The notes under the pieces were generated by a model. The model was given only the letters and a program-made list of their open reading frames with translations, made no database searches and was not told where the DNA came from. This document shows, piece after piece, positions 1 to 8,153 of a DNA stretch of 64,000 nt. Location: the NCBI RefSeq assembly GCF_900113865.1, contig NZ_FOQY01000008.1, positions 62,001-126,000 of the forward strand, read 5' to 3'. Source of the stretch: Streptosporangium canum (GTDB lineage: Bacteria > Actinomycetota > Actinomycetes > Streptosporangiales > Streptosporangiaceae). Position 1 is the first letter of the stretch; each line of letters begins with the position of its first letter. A program made the translations under genes and the position numbers.

Positions 1-87
1 CGCGTCCATCGCCAGGGCCCGTACGACGTCGACCGCCTGACGGTCCAGGTCGCTCCATTCAAGGGCTGGCACGAGTTCGCTGCTCAA
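1..87 (-). CDS. tkt: Transketolase, N-terminal fragment (runs off the left edge)
   Basis: Only the first 29 codons are inside the window, read leftward from a TTG start at 87-85. A GGAG Shine-Dalgarno lies 9 nt upstream. The translation contains LEWSDLDRQAVDVVRALAMD, which is the usual opening of actinobacterial transketolases just before the QKVGNGHPG thiamine-diphosphate region. Transketolase moves two-carbon ketol units in the pentose phosphate pathway. Its divergent placement against ctaB is the common actinobacterial arrangement and supports the call. The rest of the gene is outside the window, so activity cannot be judged. Confidence 0.85.
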   Translation of the reverse strand, partial: MSSELVPALEWSDLDRQAVDVVRALAMDA

Positions 88-394
88 GTGCTCGATCTCC
101 GGATCTAGTCGTGTGATGGTGGCGCCGGTTTGGCATTTCCCGCCCACACCGGACCCTAACGGGTCGGCCTTGCTACCGTTGCGTAGGCCGATCCGGGGCG
201 AGCCCGCAGGAGTGATGATCAGCGCGGACAGAACCCCCGTGAGGCGTCCCGTCGTGCCGTCTCCGCACCCCATGCCGGAACCGGCCACCCCAACAACTAG
301 AGTTGAGCATTCAAGGCTGGCTGGTGCCCGCATTCACGGATTCGCTCTAATCAGAGGTTACGCGTTGACCCCGCACGTGCTGGAAGCGCCTTAG
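88..394. promoter_or_regulatory. Divergent tkt/ctaB promoter region with a perfect 12-bp palindrome
   Basis: This 307-bp gap separates the divergent tkt and ctaB genes and must hold both promoters. I find no credible coding sequence in it. The clearest element is the perfect palindrome CAACTAGAGTTG at 294-305, which could be a regulator site. No convincing -35/-10 pair stands out for either gene. Confidence 0.45.
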
Positions 395-1348
395 ATGGTG
401 CTGACCGACAAGCAATCGACGGCCCCGTCCGCGACGGGCACGGCTGACACCGTCACGCCGCGCTCGTTCGGCGACGTCGTGAAGGCCTACGTCGCCCTCA
501 CCAAGCCGCGGATCATCGAACTGCTGCTGATCACGACGCTGCCGGTGATGTTCCTGGCAGCCCGTGGCCTGCCACCGCTGTGGATCGCCGTCTCCACCCT
601 GGTCTTCGGCACCCTGTCGGCGGGCAGCGCGAACGCGCTGAACTGCTACATCGACCGTGACATCGACGCCGCGATGCGCCGTACCCGGCGCCGTCCGCTG
701 GCCCGCGACCAGGTCCCGCCGGCCAACGCGCTGATCTTCGGCGTCGTCCTCGGCGTGCTGTCGACTCTTGGCCTGGGCTTGACGGTGAATTGGCTCGCGG
801 CCGGCCTGTCGCTGGCGGCGAACCTGTTCTACGTCCTCGTCTACTCGATGATCCTGAAGCGGCGGACCTCCCAGAACGTGGTGTGGGGAGGCCTGGCGGG
901 GTGCATGCCGGTGCTGATCGGCTGGGCCGGCGTCACGGGCGGCCTCGACTGGGCCCCGGTGGTGCTGTTCGGCGTGGTGTTCTTCTGGACCCCGCCGCAC
1001 ACCTGGACCCTCGCCATGCGCTACAAGGAGGACTACGCCGCGGCGAAGGTCCCCATGCTCCCGGTGGTCGCCACCGAGCGCCGCGTGGTGCTGGAGAGCA
1101 TCGCCTACACCTGGGCGACGGTGGCCTGCTCGCTGCTGCTGTGGCCGATCGCCGGGACCACCCTGCTCTATCCCGCCGTGGCCGTCGTCCTCGGCGCCGC
1201 CTGCCTGTGGGAGGTCTACCGTCTGCTCGGCCGGGTCAACGCGGGCAAGACCGGCGTGGATCTGCGCCCGATGCGCTTCTTCCACTGGTCCAACGCCTAC
1301 CTGGCGCTGCTCTTCCTCGCCGTCGCCGTCGACTCGATGCTCGTCTGA
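395..1348 (+). CDS. ctaB: Protoheme IX farnesyltransferase (heme O synthase)
   Basis: Integral membrane UbiA-family prenyltransferase that farnesylates protoheme to heme O, the first step toward heme A for aa3-type cytochrome oxidase. The 317-aa product has the allylic-diphosphate/Mg motif N83-x3-D87-x3-D91 followed by an arginine-rich RRTRRRPL stretch, and the second family motif [13 protein letters not shown] near residue 210, between many hydrophobic segments. The ATG has GGAAG about 9 nt upstream. The partner enzyme ctaA lies 1.7 kb away on the opposite strand and tkt is divergent; this grouping is typical of actinobacteria. Confidence 0.96.
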   Translation: MVLTDKQSTAPSATGTADTVTPRSFGDVVKAYVALTKPRIIELLLITTLPVMFLAARGLPPLWIAVSTLVFGTLSAGSANALNCYIDRDIDAAMRRTRRRPLARDQVPPANALIFGVVLGVLSTLGLGLTVNWLAAGLSLAANLFYVLVYSMILKRRTSQNVVWGGLAGCMPVLIGWAGVTGGLDWAPVVLFGVVFFWTPPHTWTLAMRYKEDYAAAKVPMLPVVATERRVVLESIAYTWATVACSLLLWPIAGTTLLYPAVAVVLGAACLWEVYRLLGRVNAGKTGVDLRPMRFFHWSNAYLALLFLAVAVDSMLV

Positions 1349-1503
1349 GCGCTCCAGGTACGGCATGCGCCCGCTGCGGCCCGCCCTTTCCCGGCCCTCC
1401 TCCGCGTCCGTGACGCCCGGCCCCCCGATCCGCGCGACGGCGGTGTCCCCGGGTGGCCGCCGGCCGCGGGAGAGGGAGGGGGGACACGTCGTGTTTGATC
1501 GGT

Positions 1504-1509
1504 TACGGT
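1504..1509 (+). promoter_or_regulatory. Candidate -10 box of a leaderless PrsW-like mRNA
   Basis: TACGGT ends 6 nt before the ATG at 1516, the spacing expected when transcription begins at or next to the start codon. No Shine-Dalgarno is visible. The 167-bp gap after ctaB holds nothing else recognisable. Confidence 0.45.
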
Positions 1510-1515
1510 TGCCAC

Positions 1516-2733
1516 ATGGCAAGCCGTGATCCTCGGTGGGTGTTCAAGGACCGCCCGTCTGTCGCACTGATCGCCGGTCTTGTCGTGACCGGTCTGTGCG
1601 CGCTGGCGTCGTTCTCGTTCGACGTGCTGAACGGTGATCCGGTCTACTTCTTCATCGCCCTGGCCCTCGCCCTGGCCCCGGTTCCGGTGCTGCTGGCCGC
1701 CGTGCTCGCACTGGACCGCATGGAGCCGGAGCCGCGCAGCAACCTGATCTTCGCGTTCGCCTGGGGGGCGGGCGTGGCGGTCCTGATCGCGGGCCTGGTC
1801 AACTCCTTCAACCTGGTCTACATCGAGAACACCGTCCAGCTGGGCTATGACAGCTCGCGCAACATCGCCGCCACCTTCGGCGCCCCCGTGGTCGAGGAGA
1901 CGATGAAGGGGCTGGTCCTGCTGGGCCTGCTCAGGTTCAAGCGGGCCGAGCTCGACGGGCCCACCGACGGCATCATCTACGCCAGCATGGTCGGCCTCGG
2001 CTTCGCGATGAGCGAGAACGTCAGCTACTACGTGGCCGCGCTCGACGACATGGGCGCGCAGGGGCTGGCGGTGACCGTCGTGCTCAGGGGGATCCTGTCG
2101 CCGTTCGCGCATCCGCTGTTCACCTCGATGATCGGGGTCGCGGTGGCCTACGCCGCGCAGCGCCAGGGCCGGGTGCGGGTCGTCGTGATCGCGGCCGGCT
2201 GGATCGGCGCGATGCTGCTGCACGGGATATGGAACGGCTTCGCCTCCTACGTCGGCATCGGCGGCCTGGCCGTCGCCTACGTGCTGCTGATGATCGTGCT
2301 TTTCGTCCTCATCGGGATCGTCTTCCGCGACCGCAAGCGCATCGTCGCCCTCATCCAGACCTATCTGCCCGCCTACCAGGCGACGGGGCTGGTGGGTCCG
2401 CACGACGTCGCCATGCTCTCCTCGCTGCCGAGCCGCCGCCAGGCCAGGCAGTGGGCCAGGACGAACGGCGGCCGGGCCGGGCTGCGGGCGATGAACGACT
2501 ACCAGCTCGCCGCCACCGAGCTCGGCCTGCTCCACGAGCGGGCCAGGCGTCACATGATCGGTGAGCGCACGTTCAACGAGGAGCAGCACGCGCTGCTGGA
2601 GTGCATGGCGGGTGCCCGCGCCCACTTCCCGGTGCCGGCCGGGCAGGCGCCCCCGGCCGCCCAGGGCTACGCCCCGCCCGGCCCCGCCCCGCAGCCTCCG
2701 CCGGGCGCCGGCCCGCACCCGCCCTACCGGTAG
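1516..2733 (+). CDS. PrsW-family glutamic intramembrane protease
   Basis: Predicted multi-pass membrane protease of the PrsW/CPBP-related group; PrsW proteins cleave membrane substrates such as anti-sigma factors. The 405-aa product carries the signature E127-E128-x2-K131 (EETMK), a second motif F163-x3-E167 (FAMSEN), and histidines in HPLFTS (about 199) and LHGIWN (about 235), spread over roughly eight hydrophobic segments. A Pro/Ala/Gly-rich cytoplasmic tail fills the last 35 residues. An in-frame longer reading from 1453 is less likely because the ATG at 1516 sits 6 nt after a TACGGT -10 box. The substrate is unknown and no anti-sigma factor gene is adjacent. Confidence 0.85.
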   Translation: MASRDPRWVFKDRPSVALIAGLVVTGLCALASFSFDVLNGDPVYFFIALALALAPVPVLLAAVLALDRMEPEPRSNLIFAFAWGAGVAVLIAGLVNSFNLVYIENTVQLGYDSSRNIAATFGAPVVEETMKGLVLLGLLRFKRAELDGPTDGIIYASMVGLGFAMSENVSYYVAALDDMGAQGLAVTVVLRGILSPFAHPLFTSMIGVAVAYAAQRQGRVRVVVIAAGWIGAMLLHGIWNGFASYVGIGGLAVAYVLLMIVLFVLIGIVFRDRKRIVALIQTYLPAYQATGLVGPHDVAMLSSLPSRRQARQWARTNGGRAGLRAMNDYQLAATELGLLHERARRHMIGERTFNEEQHALLECMAGARAHFPVPAGQAPPAAQGYAPPGPAPQPPPGAGPHPPYR

Positions 2734-2737
2734 GGGC

Positions 2738-3070
2738 TCAGCCGGCCCGCAGGGCGTCGTCGAGGGTGGTCTCGCGCGGCCCGGGGAAGACGGGGGCGGC
2801 GTCGAGGACCACCGAGTCGAGGAAGCCCTTCGCCGAGGCGGCGAACTCACGGGCCGCGTAGGAGTAGGTGGAGGCCCACTGCCGGGCCGAGTCGTCGCCG
2901 ACGCCGAAGGTCTCCAGGCCCGCCGTACGGCACAGCGCGACGGCCCTGGGCAGGTGGAAGACCTGGGTGACGACGGTCAGCCACGCCCAGGTCAGCGGGG
3001 CGACGGCGAGCACGCTCAGCAGCACCGCCGCCTGGTAGGAGCGGCGCAGGGTCGTGCGTGACAGCGGCAT
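2738..3070 (-). pseudogene. Internally deleted SanA/DUF218-family membrane protein
   Basis: A 110-aa open frame starting 15 nt after ctaA and presumably co-transcribed. Residues 1-33 look like the cytoplasmic start and single transmembrane anchor of SanA/YdcF-like (DUF218) proteins. Residue 34 onward (TQVFHLPRAVALCR...GVGDDS...REFAASAKGFLD) matches the C-terminal part of that family, including the FHLPRA motif. Full-length actinobacterial relatives are about 200-220 aa, so around 100 central residues holding the conserved VFGAG- and TGDNS-like motifs are absent although the frame stays open. I infer an in-frame deletion; the product is probably inactive. A real short paralogue cannot be excluded. 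Confidence 0.6.
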
Positions 3071-3085
3071 CCGGCCATTGTCCGG

Positions 3086-4075
3086 CTATGCGGGGACGGA
3101 GTCGAGCCTGTCCCCGCGGGCGGTCTGGGCGTCCAGCGGCCCCCGTGTCCGCATCGCGAACACCACCCGCAGCGTGCAGATCCACACCAGCGTCGAGCCG
3201 AGCACGTGCAGGCCGACCAGGAACGCGGGCACGGCCAGGAAGTACTGGACGTATCCGATGATCCCCTGCGCCAGCTCCACGGACAGCAGCGTCAGCGCCG
3301 CCCGCCGCGCGGGAGCGGGCGCGCCGGTCACGCGCAGTGCGAACAGCAGGGCGAAGGTGAGCCCGACCACGACGTAGACGACGTCGGCGTGGATCCTGGC
3401 CACGACCTCGATGTCGAACGGGAACCGGGAGGCCATCTCGTCTCCGGAGTGCGGTCCGGTGCCGGTCACCACCACGCCCGCGACGAGCAGGACGGCGACC
3501 GCGGCGGTGAGCACGTAGCCGAGCGTGCGGATGTCGCGGCGGACCAGCCGCTCCGGCGCCGCGTCGCCCTCCCGCGAGCGGGCGTAGAGGGCGACGCAGG
3601 CGGCGATCAGGCCGATGGAGATCAGGAAGTGCATGCCCACGGTGAACGGGTTGAGCACGCTGTGCACGACCACGCCGCCCCAGAGCCCCTGCGCGGCCAC
3701 GCCGATCGGCTGCAGCCAGGCGAGCCGGACCAGGTCCCGGCGCCGGGGCAGCAGCCGCACCGCGGCGAGCAGGCAGGCCAGGCCGACGGCCAGGACCAGG
3801 AAGGTCAGCAGCCGGTTGCCGAACTCGACGGCCATGTTGATCGGGGAGATCTCGCCGTGGGCGATCGGGACGAAGCTGTCGGGGGTGCACCTGGGCCAGG
3901 TGGGGCAGCCCAGTCCCGACTTGCTGACCCGGACCGCCGCGCCGGTCACGGTGATGCCGGCGTTGACCACCACCGCCACCAGCGCCCAGCGGCGCAGGGT
4001 GGCGGCCGTGGGGGACCACAGGGACCGCGTCAGGTTCACGGTCTGCCGACGGGCCTGGTCAAGGAGGTGCTTCAC
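3086..4075 (-). CDS. ctaA: Heme A synthase, COX15/CtaA family
   Basis: Converts heme O to heme A in the cytoplasmic membrane, using the CtaB product. The 329-aa protein has eight hydrophobic segments, the extracytoplasmic cysteine pair in GCPTWPRC of Gram-positive CtaA proteins, and heme-ligand histidines in the expected helices (HGEIS, GMHFL, IHADVVY, GLHVLGS). The GTG start is supported by a TAACAT -10 box exactly 7 nt upstream and no Shine-Dalgarno, so the mRNA is probably leaderless. In many actinobacteria ctaA is followed upstream by an ABC-2 permease/ATPase pair; here that pair sits 16 kb away. Confidence 0.95.
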   Translation of the reverse strand: MKHLLDQARRQTVNLTRSLWSPTAATLRRWALVAVVVNAGITVTGAAVRVSKSGLGCPTWPRCTPDSFVPIAHGEISPINMAVEFGNRLLTFLVLAVGLACLLAAVRLLPRRRDLVRLAWLQPIGVAAQGLWGGVVVHSVLNPFTVGMHFLISIGLIAACVALYARSREGDAAPERLVRRDIRTLGYVLTAAVAVLLVAGVVVTGTGPHSGDEMASRFPFDIEVVARIHADVVYVVVGLTFALLFALRVTGAPAPARRAALTLLSVELAQGIIGYVQYFLAVPAFLVGLHVLGSTLVWICTLRVVFAMRTRGPLDAQTARGDRLDSVPA

Positions 4076-4082
4076 GGCTCAC

Positions 4083-4088
4083 ATGTTA
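4083..4088 (-). promoter_or_regulatory. -10 box of leaderless ctaA transcript
   Basis: On the minus strand TAACAT is followed by 7 nt and then the GTG start of ctaA, the classic TANNNT-N7-start layout of actinobacterial leaderless mRNAs. Confidence 0.6.
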
Positions 4089-4221
4089 GGCGGCGAGAGG
4101 GACGGTCCCGTCGCGGGCCCATGCGCTCGCCCTGAGATGATCTGCCCCTGTCGGTACGGCTTGTGCGGTGTACCGCCGGGTATGGGTCGGCTGAACTGGC
4201 GGAACGGCGGGGAGCGCCCGA

Positions 4222-4254
4222 TTGATCCGTGCAACAGTATGTGACATAGTACTG
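4222..4254 (+). promoter_or_regulatory. Promoter and operator of the hydroxyproline catabolic operon
   Basis: A -35 TTGATC (4222-4227) is separated by 17 nt from a -10 CATAGT (4245-4250). Overlapping the -10 is the perfect 11-bp palindrome TATGTGACATA (4238-4248), inside a wider imperfect dyad CAGTA-N10-TACTG (4235-4254). The same core, in inverse orientation, occurs at 10679-10687 before the transporter genes. The likely ligand-responsive binder is the GntR/FCD protein encoded at 17160; occupancy here would block RNA polymerase. Confidence 0.65.
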
Positions 4255-4284
4255 GTGGGTCAGGTTGCGGGAGTGAGGTGAGTC

Positions 4285-5424
4285 ATGCCGGACGTCGTGG
4301 TGATCGGCGCCGGAGTCGTCGGGGCCGCGTGCGCGTACTACGCGGCGCGCGCAGGGCTGGACGTGGTCGTCGTCGACCGCGGGCCCGTGGCGGGCGGCAC
4401 GACCGGCGCGGGAGAGGGAAACGTCCTGGTCTCCGACAAGGAGCCGGGCCCCGAGCTCGACCTCGCCCTGCTCTCCAACGGCCTCTGGCGCGAGCTGGCG
4501 GAGTTCGACGGCTTCGAGTTCGAGCCCAAGGGCGGCCTCGTCGTCGCCGAGACCGGCGAGGTGCTGGAGGCGCTCACCGGCCTGGCGGGCAAGCAGGGGG
4601 TCGAGCACACGGTGGTCCCCTCCGGCGGGCTCGACGACTACGAGCCCCACCTGGCCCAGGGCTTCGCCGGAGGCGTGTTCTACCCGCAGGACGCCCAGGT
4701 CCAGCCCATGCTGGCGGCGGCCAGGCTGATCCGGCGGGGCGCCGACCGCTTCGGCCGCGGCACCCTGATGCTGCGCACCGGCGTCACGGTCACCGGCTTC
4801 CTGCGCGACGGCGACCGGATCGGCGGCGTCACGACCGACCACGGCGACATCCTCGCGGGAGCCGTCGTCAACGCCGCCGGGACCTGGGGCGGCGAGGTGG
4901 CCGCCATGGCCGGCGTGCACGTCCCGGTCCTGCCCAGGCGCGGCTTCATCCTGGTCACCGAGCCCTTCGACGAGCCGCTGATCAGGCACAAGGTCTACAC
5001 CGCCGCCTATGTCACCAACGTGGCCAGCGACTCGGAGGGCCTGGAGACGTCCGCCGTCGTGGAGGGGACCCCCTCGGGGCCGGTGCTCATCGGCGCGAGC
5101 CGCGAGCGCGTCGGCTTCGACCGCACGGTCTCGGTGCCGGTGCTGGAACGCCTCGCCCGCCAGGCCGTCGAGCTGTTCCCGGCGCTGGCCGACCGCCGGG
5201 CGATCCGGGCCTACTGCGGCTTCCGGCCCTACTGCCCCGACCACCTGCCGGTCATCGGCGAGGACCCCCGGGCCCCCGGCCTCCACCACGCCTGCGGCCA
5301 CGAGGGCGCGGGCATCGGCCTGGCGCCCGCCACCGGCCACCTGATCGCCCAGACGCTGGCCGGTCACCGCCCCGACCTCGACCTCACGCCCTTCCGCCCG
5401 GACCGCTTCGAGGAGCGCCGATGA
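4285..5424 (+). CDS. FAD-dependent oxidoreductase, catalytic subunit of D-hydroxyproline dehydrogenase
   Basis: D-amino-acid-oxidase-fold flavoprotein (379 aa) with the N-terminal FAD motif GAGVVG (residues 8-13), a strand-ending VVDRGPVAGGTTGAGEGN segment and the C-terminal GHEGAGIGLAPATG glycine motif. Together with the next two genes it matches the three-component dehydrogenases that oxidise cis-4-hydroxy-D-proline to pyrroline-4-hydroxy-2-carboxylate (HypO/LhpB-type; also related to HcnC and OoxB). The assignment to hydroxyproline rests on the locus (epimerase, deaminase, semialdehyde dehydrogenase). The ATG has GAGGTGAG upstream; the stop overlaps the next start by ATGA. D-proline or another D-amino acid remains a possible substrate. 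Confidence 0.85.
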   Translation: MPDVVVIGAGVVGAACAYYAARAGLDVVVVDRGPVAGGTTGAGEGNVLVSDKEPGPELDLALLSNGLWRELAEFDGFEFEPKGGLVVAETGEVLEALTGLAGKQGVEHTVVPSGGLDDYEPHLAQGFAGGVFYPQDAQVQPMLAAARLIRRGADRFGRGTLMLRTGVTVTGFLRDGDRIGGVTTDHGDILAGAVVNAAGTWGGEVAAMAGVHVPVLPRRGFILVTEPFDEPLIRHKVYTAAYVTNVASDSEGLETSAVVEGTPSGPVLIGASRERVGFDRTVSVPVLERLARQAVELFPALADRRAIRAYCGFRPYCPDHLPVIGEDPRAPGLHHACGHEGAGIGLAPATGHLIAQTLAGHRPDLDLTPFRPDRFEERR

Positions 5425-5789
5425 ACCAGCCGTACGACCTCGTGCGAGCGCGGCCAGAGCCGGAGTTCGAGATCAGCGTGGACGGCGCCCCCGTCCCGGT
5501 GATCCCCGGCCAGACCATCGGCGCGGCCCTGCACGGCGCGGGCATCCGGTCGTGGCGCACCACCAGGATCGGCGCCCGCCCGCGCGGGCTGTTCTGCGGC
5601 ATCGGCGTCTGCTTCGACTGCCTGGTCACGGTCAACGGCAGCCCGTCCCTGCGGGCCTGCCTGACGGAGGCCCGCCCCGGAGACCGGGTGAGCACCGGCG
5701 CGCGAGCCGGACAGGACGGGCCGGGCGGCCGGCCCGGGGACGGCGGCGGCCACGGGACGGACGGCGGGAAGACGGTGAACGGCCGGTGA
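5421..5789 (+). CDS. (2Fe-2S)-binding small subunit of the dehydrogenase
   Basis: A 122-aa HcnA/OoxC-like ferredoxin-type subunit. The cluster ligands are C59, C64, C67 and C80 (C-x4-C-x2-C-x12-C), typical of plant-type 2Fe-2S folds. It should carry electrons between the two flavoprotein subunits. The last 25 residues are glycine-rich and low-complexity and probably not structured. The ATG overlaps the preceding stop (ATGA), and the stop overlaps the next GTG, showing tight translational coupling of the three subunits. Confidence 0.88.
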   Translation: MNQPYDLVRARPEPEFEISVDGAPVPVIPGQTIGAALHGAGIRSWRTTRIGARPRGLFCGIGVCFDCLVTVNGSPSLRACLTEARPGDRVSTGARAGQDGPGGRPGDGGGHGTDGGKTVNGR

Positions 5790-7159
5790 AGCCCCGCTAC
5801 GATCTCGCCGTCATCGGCGCGGGCCCGGCCGGAGTGGCCGGCGCGCTCACCGCCTCCTTCGCCGGGCTGGACGTCGTGCTGATCGACGCCGCGCCCAGGC
5901 CCGGAGGCCAGTACTTCCGGCACCTGCCGCAGGGCTTCAACGCCCAGGCGCCCGGGGCCCTCCACCACGGCCTGGACGGGTTCACCCGGCAGTGGGAGAC
6001 GCTGCGCGCCCGCGCCGACGTGCTGCTCGGCCACAAGGTCTGGGCGGTGGAGCGCGCCGAGGGGACGGTGACCGTACGGTGCCTTGAGGGGGACCGCGAG
6101 GAGCGGCCCCGCACGGTCACCGCGCGCGGGCTGCTGATCGCCACCGGCGCCCACGACCGGCCCCTGCCGTTCCCCGGCTGGGACCTGCCCGGCGTGCTGA
6201 CCGCCGGCGGCGCGCAGGCCCTGCTCAAGGGCAACCTCGTCGTGGCGGGCCGGAAGGTCGTGGTCGCCGGGACCGGCCCCTTCCTGCTCCCGGTCGCCGC
6301 CGGTCTGGCCGGGGCGGGCGCGGACGTGCGCGGCGTCTACGAGGCCAACGGCCGGCTCGGGCTCGCCAGGCACCCGCTGCTCGCCGCGGGCAAGGCCGGT
6401 GAGGCCCTCGGGTACGGCGCGACCCTGGCCCGGCACCGGGTGCCCTACCGCGGCCGCCACGCGGTGATCGCGGCGCACGGCGAGGACGCGCTGACCCACG
6501 TCACCGTGGCGAGGCTGGACTCCGCCTGGAGGCCGGTCTCGACGAGGACCGTCGAGTGCGACACCCTCGCCTACGGCTACGGCTTCGTCCCCCAGCTCGA
6601 ACTGCCGGTCCAGCTCGGCTGCGCCACCCGCGCCGACGCCGACGGCAGCCCCGTCGTCACCGTGGACGGGGGGCTGCGCACCAGCGTGCCCGGCGTCTAC
6701 GCGGCGGGGGAGTCCACCGGTGTCGGCGGAGCCGTGCTGGCCGAGGTCGAGGGGCGCATCGCGGGCCGGAGCGCCGCCGCGGACCTGGGCCGGCGCGTCC
6801 CGCCCCTGCCCCGCCTGTCCCGGCGCAGGGAGCGCCTGGCCGCCTTCGCGAAGGCGCTGCTGGAGGCCTACCCGGTACGGCCGGGCTGGCAGGGGTGGCT
6901 CCGTGACGACACGCTGGTCTGCCGCTGCGAGGAGGTGCCCCTGTCGGCCGTACGCGAGGCCCAGGACCTGGGCGCCACCGACGCGCGCTCCGTCAAACTG
7001 CTGGCCCGCCCCGGAATGGGCTGGTGCCAGGGCCGTATGTGCGGCTACGCCGTGGCATGCCTCGCCGGCGAGGATCCCGCGGCACCCCGGCGCCCGATCG
7101 CCCAGCCCATCCGGCTGGGCGACCTCGCCGCGCCGACCCGATCCCCCTTGGAAGGATGA
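5786..7159 (+). CDS. NAD(P)/FAD oxidoreductase with C-terminal BFD-type Fe-S domain
   Basis: A 457-aa HcnB/OoxA-like second flavoprotein subunit. Residues 11-16 form the first Rossmann motif GAGPAG, a second dinucleotide motif AGTGPF lies near 161, and FAD-contacting GVYAAGEST is at 303-311. The C-terminal bacterioferritin-associated-ferredoxin-like domain supplies four cysteines, C379, C381, C414 and C419. It should pass electrons from the dehydrogenase core to the respiratory chain. GTG start overlaps the upstream stop (GTGA). All three subunits resemble opine/D-hydroxyproline/cyanide-forming dehydrogenases, and the locus favours hydroxyproline. Confidence 0.87.
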   Translation: MKPRYDLAVIGAGPAGVAGALTASFAGLDVVLIDAAPRPGGQYFRHLPQGFNAQAPGALHHGLDGFTRQWETLRARADVLLGHKVWAVERAEGTVTVRCLEGDREERPRTVTARGLLIATGAHDRPLPFPGWDLPGVLTAGGAQALLKGNLVVAGRKVVVAGTGPFLLPVAAGLAGAGADVRGVYEANGRLGLARHPLLAAGKAGEALGYGATLARHRVPYRGRHAVIAAHGEDALTHVTVARLDSAWRPVSTRTVECDTLAYGYGFVPQLELPVQLGCATRADADGSPVVTVDGGLRTSVPGVYAAGESTGVGGAVLAEVEGRIAGRSAAADLGRRVPPLPRLSRRRERLAAFAKALLEAYPVRPGWQGWLRDDTLVCRCEEVPLSAVREAQDLGATDARSVKLLARPGMGWCQGRMCGYAVACLAGEDPAAPRRPIAQPIRLGDLAAPTRSPLEG

Positions 7160-7163
7160 TTCA

Positions 7164-8057
7164 ATGACGACCCGTGTGAAACCCTGGCGCGGCGTGATGG
7201 TGGCCACCGCGCTGCCTCTCCGTGAGGACCTCTCGGTCGACTTCGACGCCTACGCGGAGCACTGCCGATGGCTGGTCGCGGGTGGCTGTGACGGCGTGGT
7301 GCCGAACGGCTCGCTGGGGGAGTACCAGACCCTGACGCCCGAGGAGCGGGCCAAGGTCGTGGAGACCGCGGTGGCGGCCATCGGCGGCGACCGGATCATG
7401 CCGGGGATCGCCGCCTACGGGGCGGGCGAGGCCCGCCGCTGGGCCGAGCAGGCGCGCGACGCCGGCTGCCAGGCGGTGATGCTGCTCCCGCCGAACGCCT
7501 ACCGGGCCGACGAGCGGATCGTGGTGGAGCACTACCGCGAGGTGGCCAAGGCCGGCGTGCCGGTGGTGGCCTACAACAACCCCCTCGACACCAAGGTCGA
7601 CCTCACCCCGGCGCTGCTGGCCCGGCTGCACGCCGAGGGCCTGATCGTGGCGGTCAAGGAGTTCACCGGCGACGTCCGCCGGTCCTATGAGATCGCCGAG
7701 CTCGCCCCGGAGCTGGACCTGCTGGTGGGCTCCGACGACGTGCTGCTGGAGATGGCCCTGGCCGGCGCGGTCGGCTGGGTGGCCGGCTACCCCAACGCGC
7801 TGCCCGAGTCCAGCGTGGCCCTGTACAAGGCGGCCCTGGCCGGGGACCTGACCACCGCGCTCCCGCTCTACCGCGCGCTGCACCCGCTGCTGCGCTGGGA
7901 CTCCAAGACCGTGTTCGTGCAGGCCATCAAGCTCTCCATGGACCTGGCCGGGCGGAAGGGCGGCCCGTGCCGGCCGCCGCGGCTGCCGCTGGTCGCCGAG
8001 GAGGAGGCCCTCGTCCGCGCCGCCACCGAGAAGGCCCTGGCCGAGGGCCTGCGGTAA
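7164..8057 (+). CDS. Dihydrodipicolinate-synthase-family 1-pyrroline-4-hydroxy-2-carboxylate deaminase
   Basis: Class I (beta/alpha)8 Schiff-base lyase, 297 aa. The catalytic lysine is K165 in VAVKEFTGD and the partner tyrosine is Y137 in VVAYNNP. In hydroxyproline loci this family member (HypD/LhpC) opens and deaminates pyrroline-4-hydroxy-2-carboxylate to alpha-ketoglutarate semialdehyde. The neighbours, a dehydrogenase complex upstream and an epimerase and aldehyde dehydrogenase downstream, fit that role better than lysine biosynthesis or N-acetylneuraminate lyase. A GGAAGGATGATTCA ribosome-binding region precedes the ATG. Confidence 0.87.
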   Translation: MTTRVKPWRGVMVATALPLREDLSVDFDAYAEHCRWLVAGGCDGVVPNGSLGEYQTLTPEERAKVVETAVAAIGGDRIMPGIAAYGAGEARRWAEQARDAGCQAVMLLPPNAYRADERIVVEHYREVAKAGVPVVAYNNPLDTKVDLTPALLARLHAEGLIVAVKEFTGDVRRSYEIAELAPELDLLVGSDDVLLEMALAGAVGWVAGYPNALPESSVALYKAALAGDLTTALPLYRALHPLLRWDSKTVFVQAIKLSMDLAGRKGGPCRPPRLPLVAEEEALVRAATEKALAEGLR

Positions 8058-8079
8058 CCGCGGGCCGGTCGTCCGCACT

Positions 8080-8117
8080 CCGTGGCCGGGCGCACCATTG
8101 AGTGCGGCCGGCCACGG
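8080..8117 (+). promoter_or_regulatory. Large hairpin inside the hydroxyproline operon
   Basis: In the only sizeable gap (96 bp) of the catabolic operon, CCGTGGCCGG (8080-8089) pairs perfectly with CCGGCCACGG (8108-8117). After one mismatch an inner CGCAC/GTGCG stem closes a 6-nt CATTGA loop. There is no U-run, so an attenuator, RNA-processing site or mRNA stabiliser that separates expression of the epimerase from the upstream genes is more likely than a simple terminator. Confidence 0.55.
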
Positions 8118-8153
8118 GGCCGAAAGGCAGCTCACCCCCTGCGAGGAGTATCA

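Noticed and set aside
294..305. CAACTAGAGTTG as a second SufR site controlling ctaB
   Set aside because: The cyanobacterial SufR pattern has a longer spacer and the sufR promoter here shows a different, better-matching palindrome; kept only as an unassigned palindrome.
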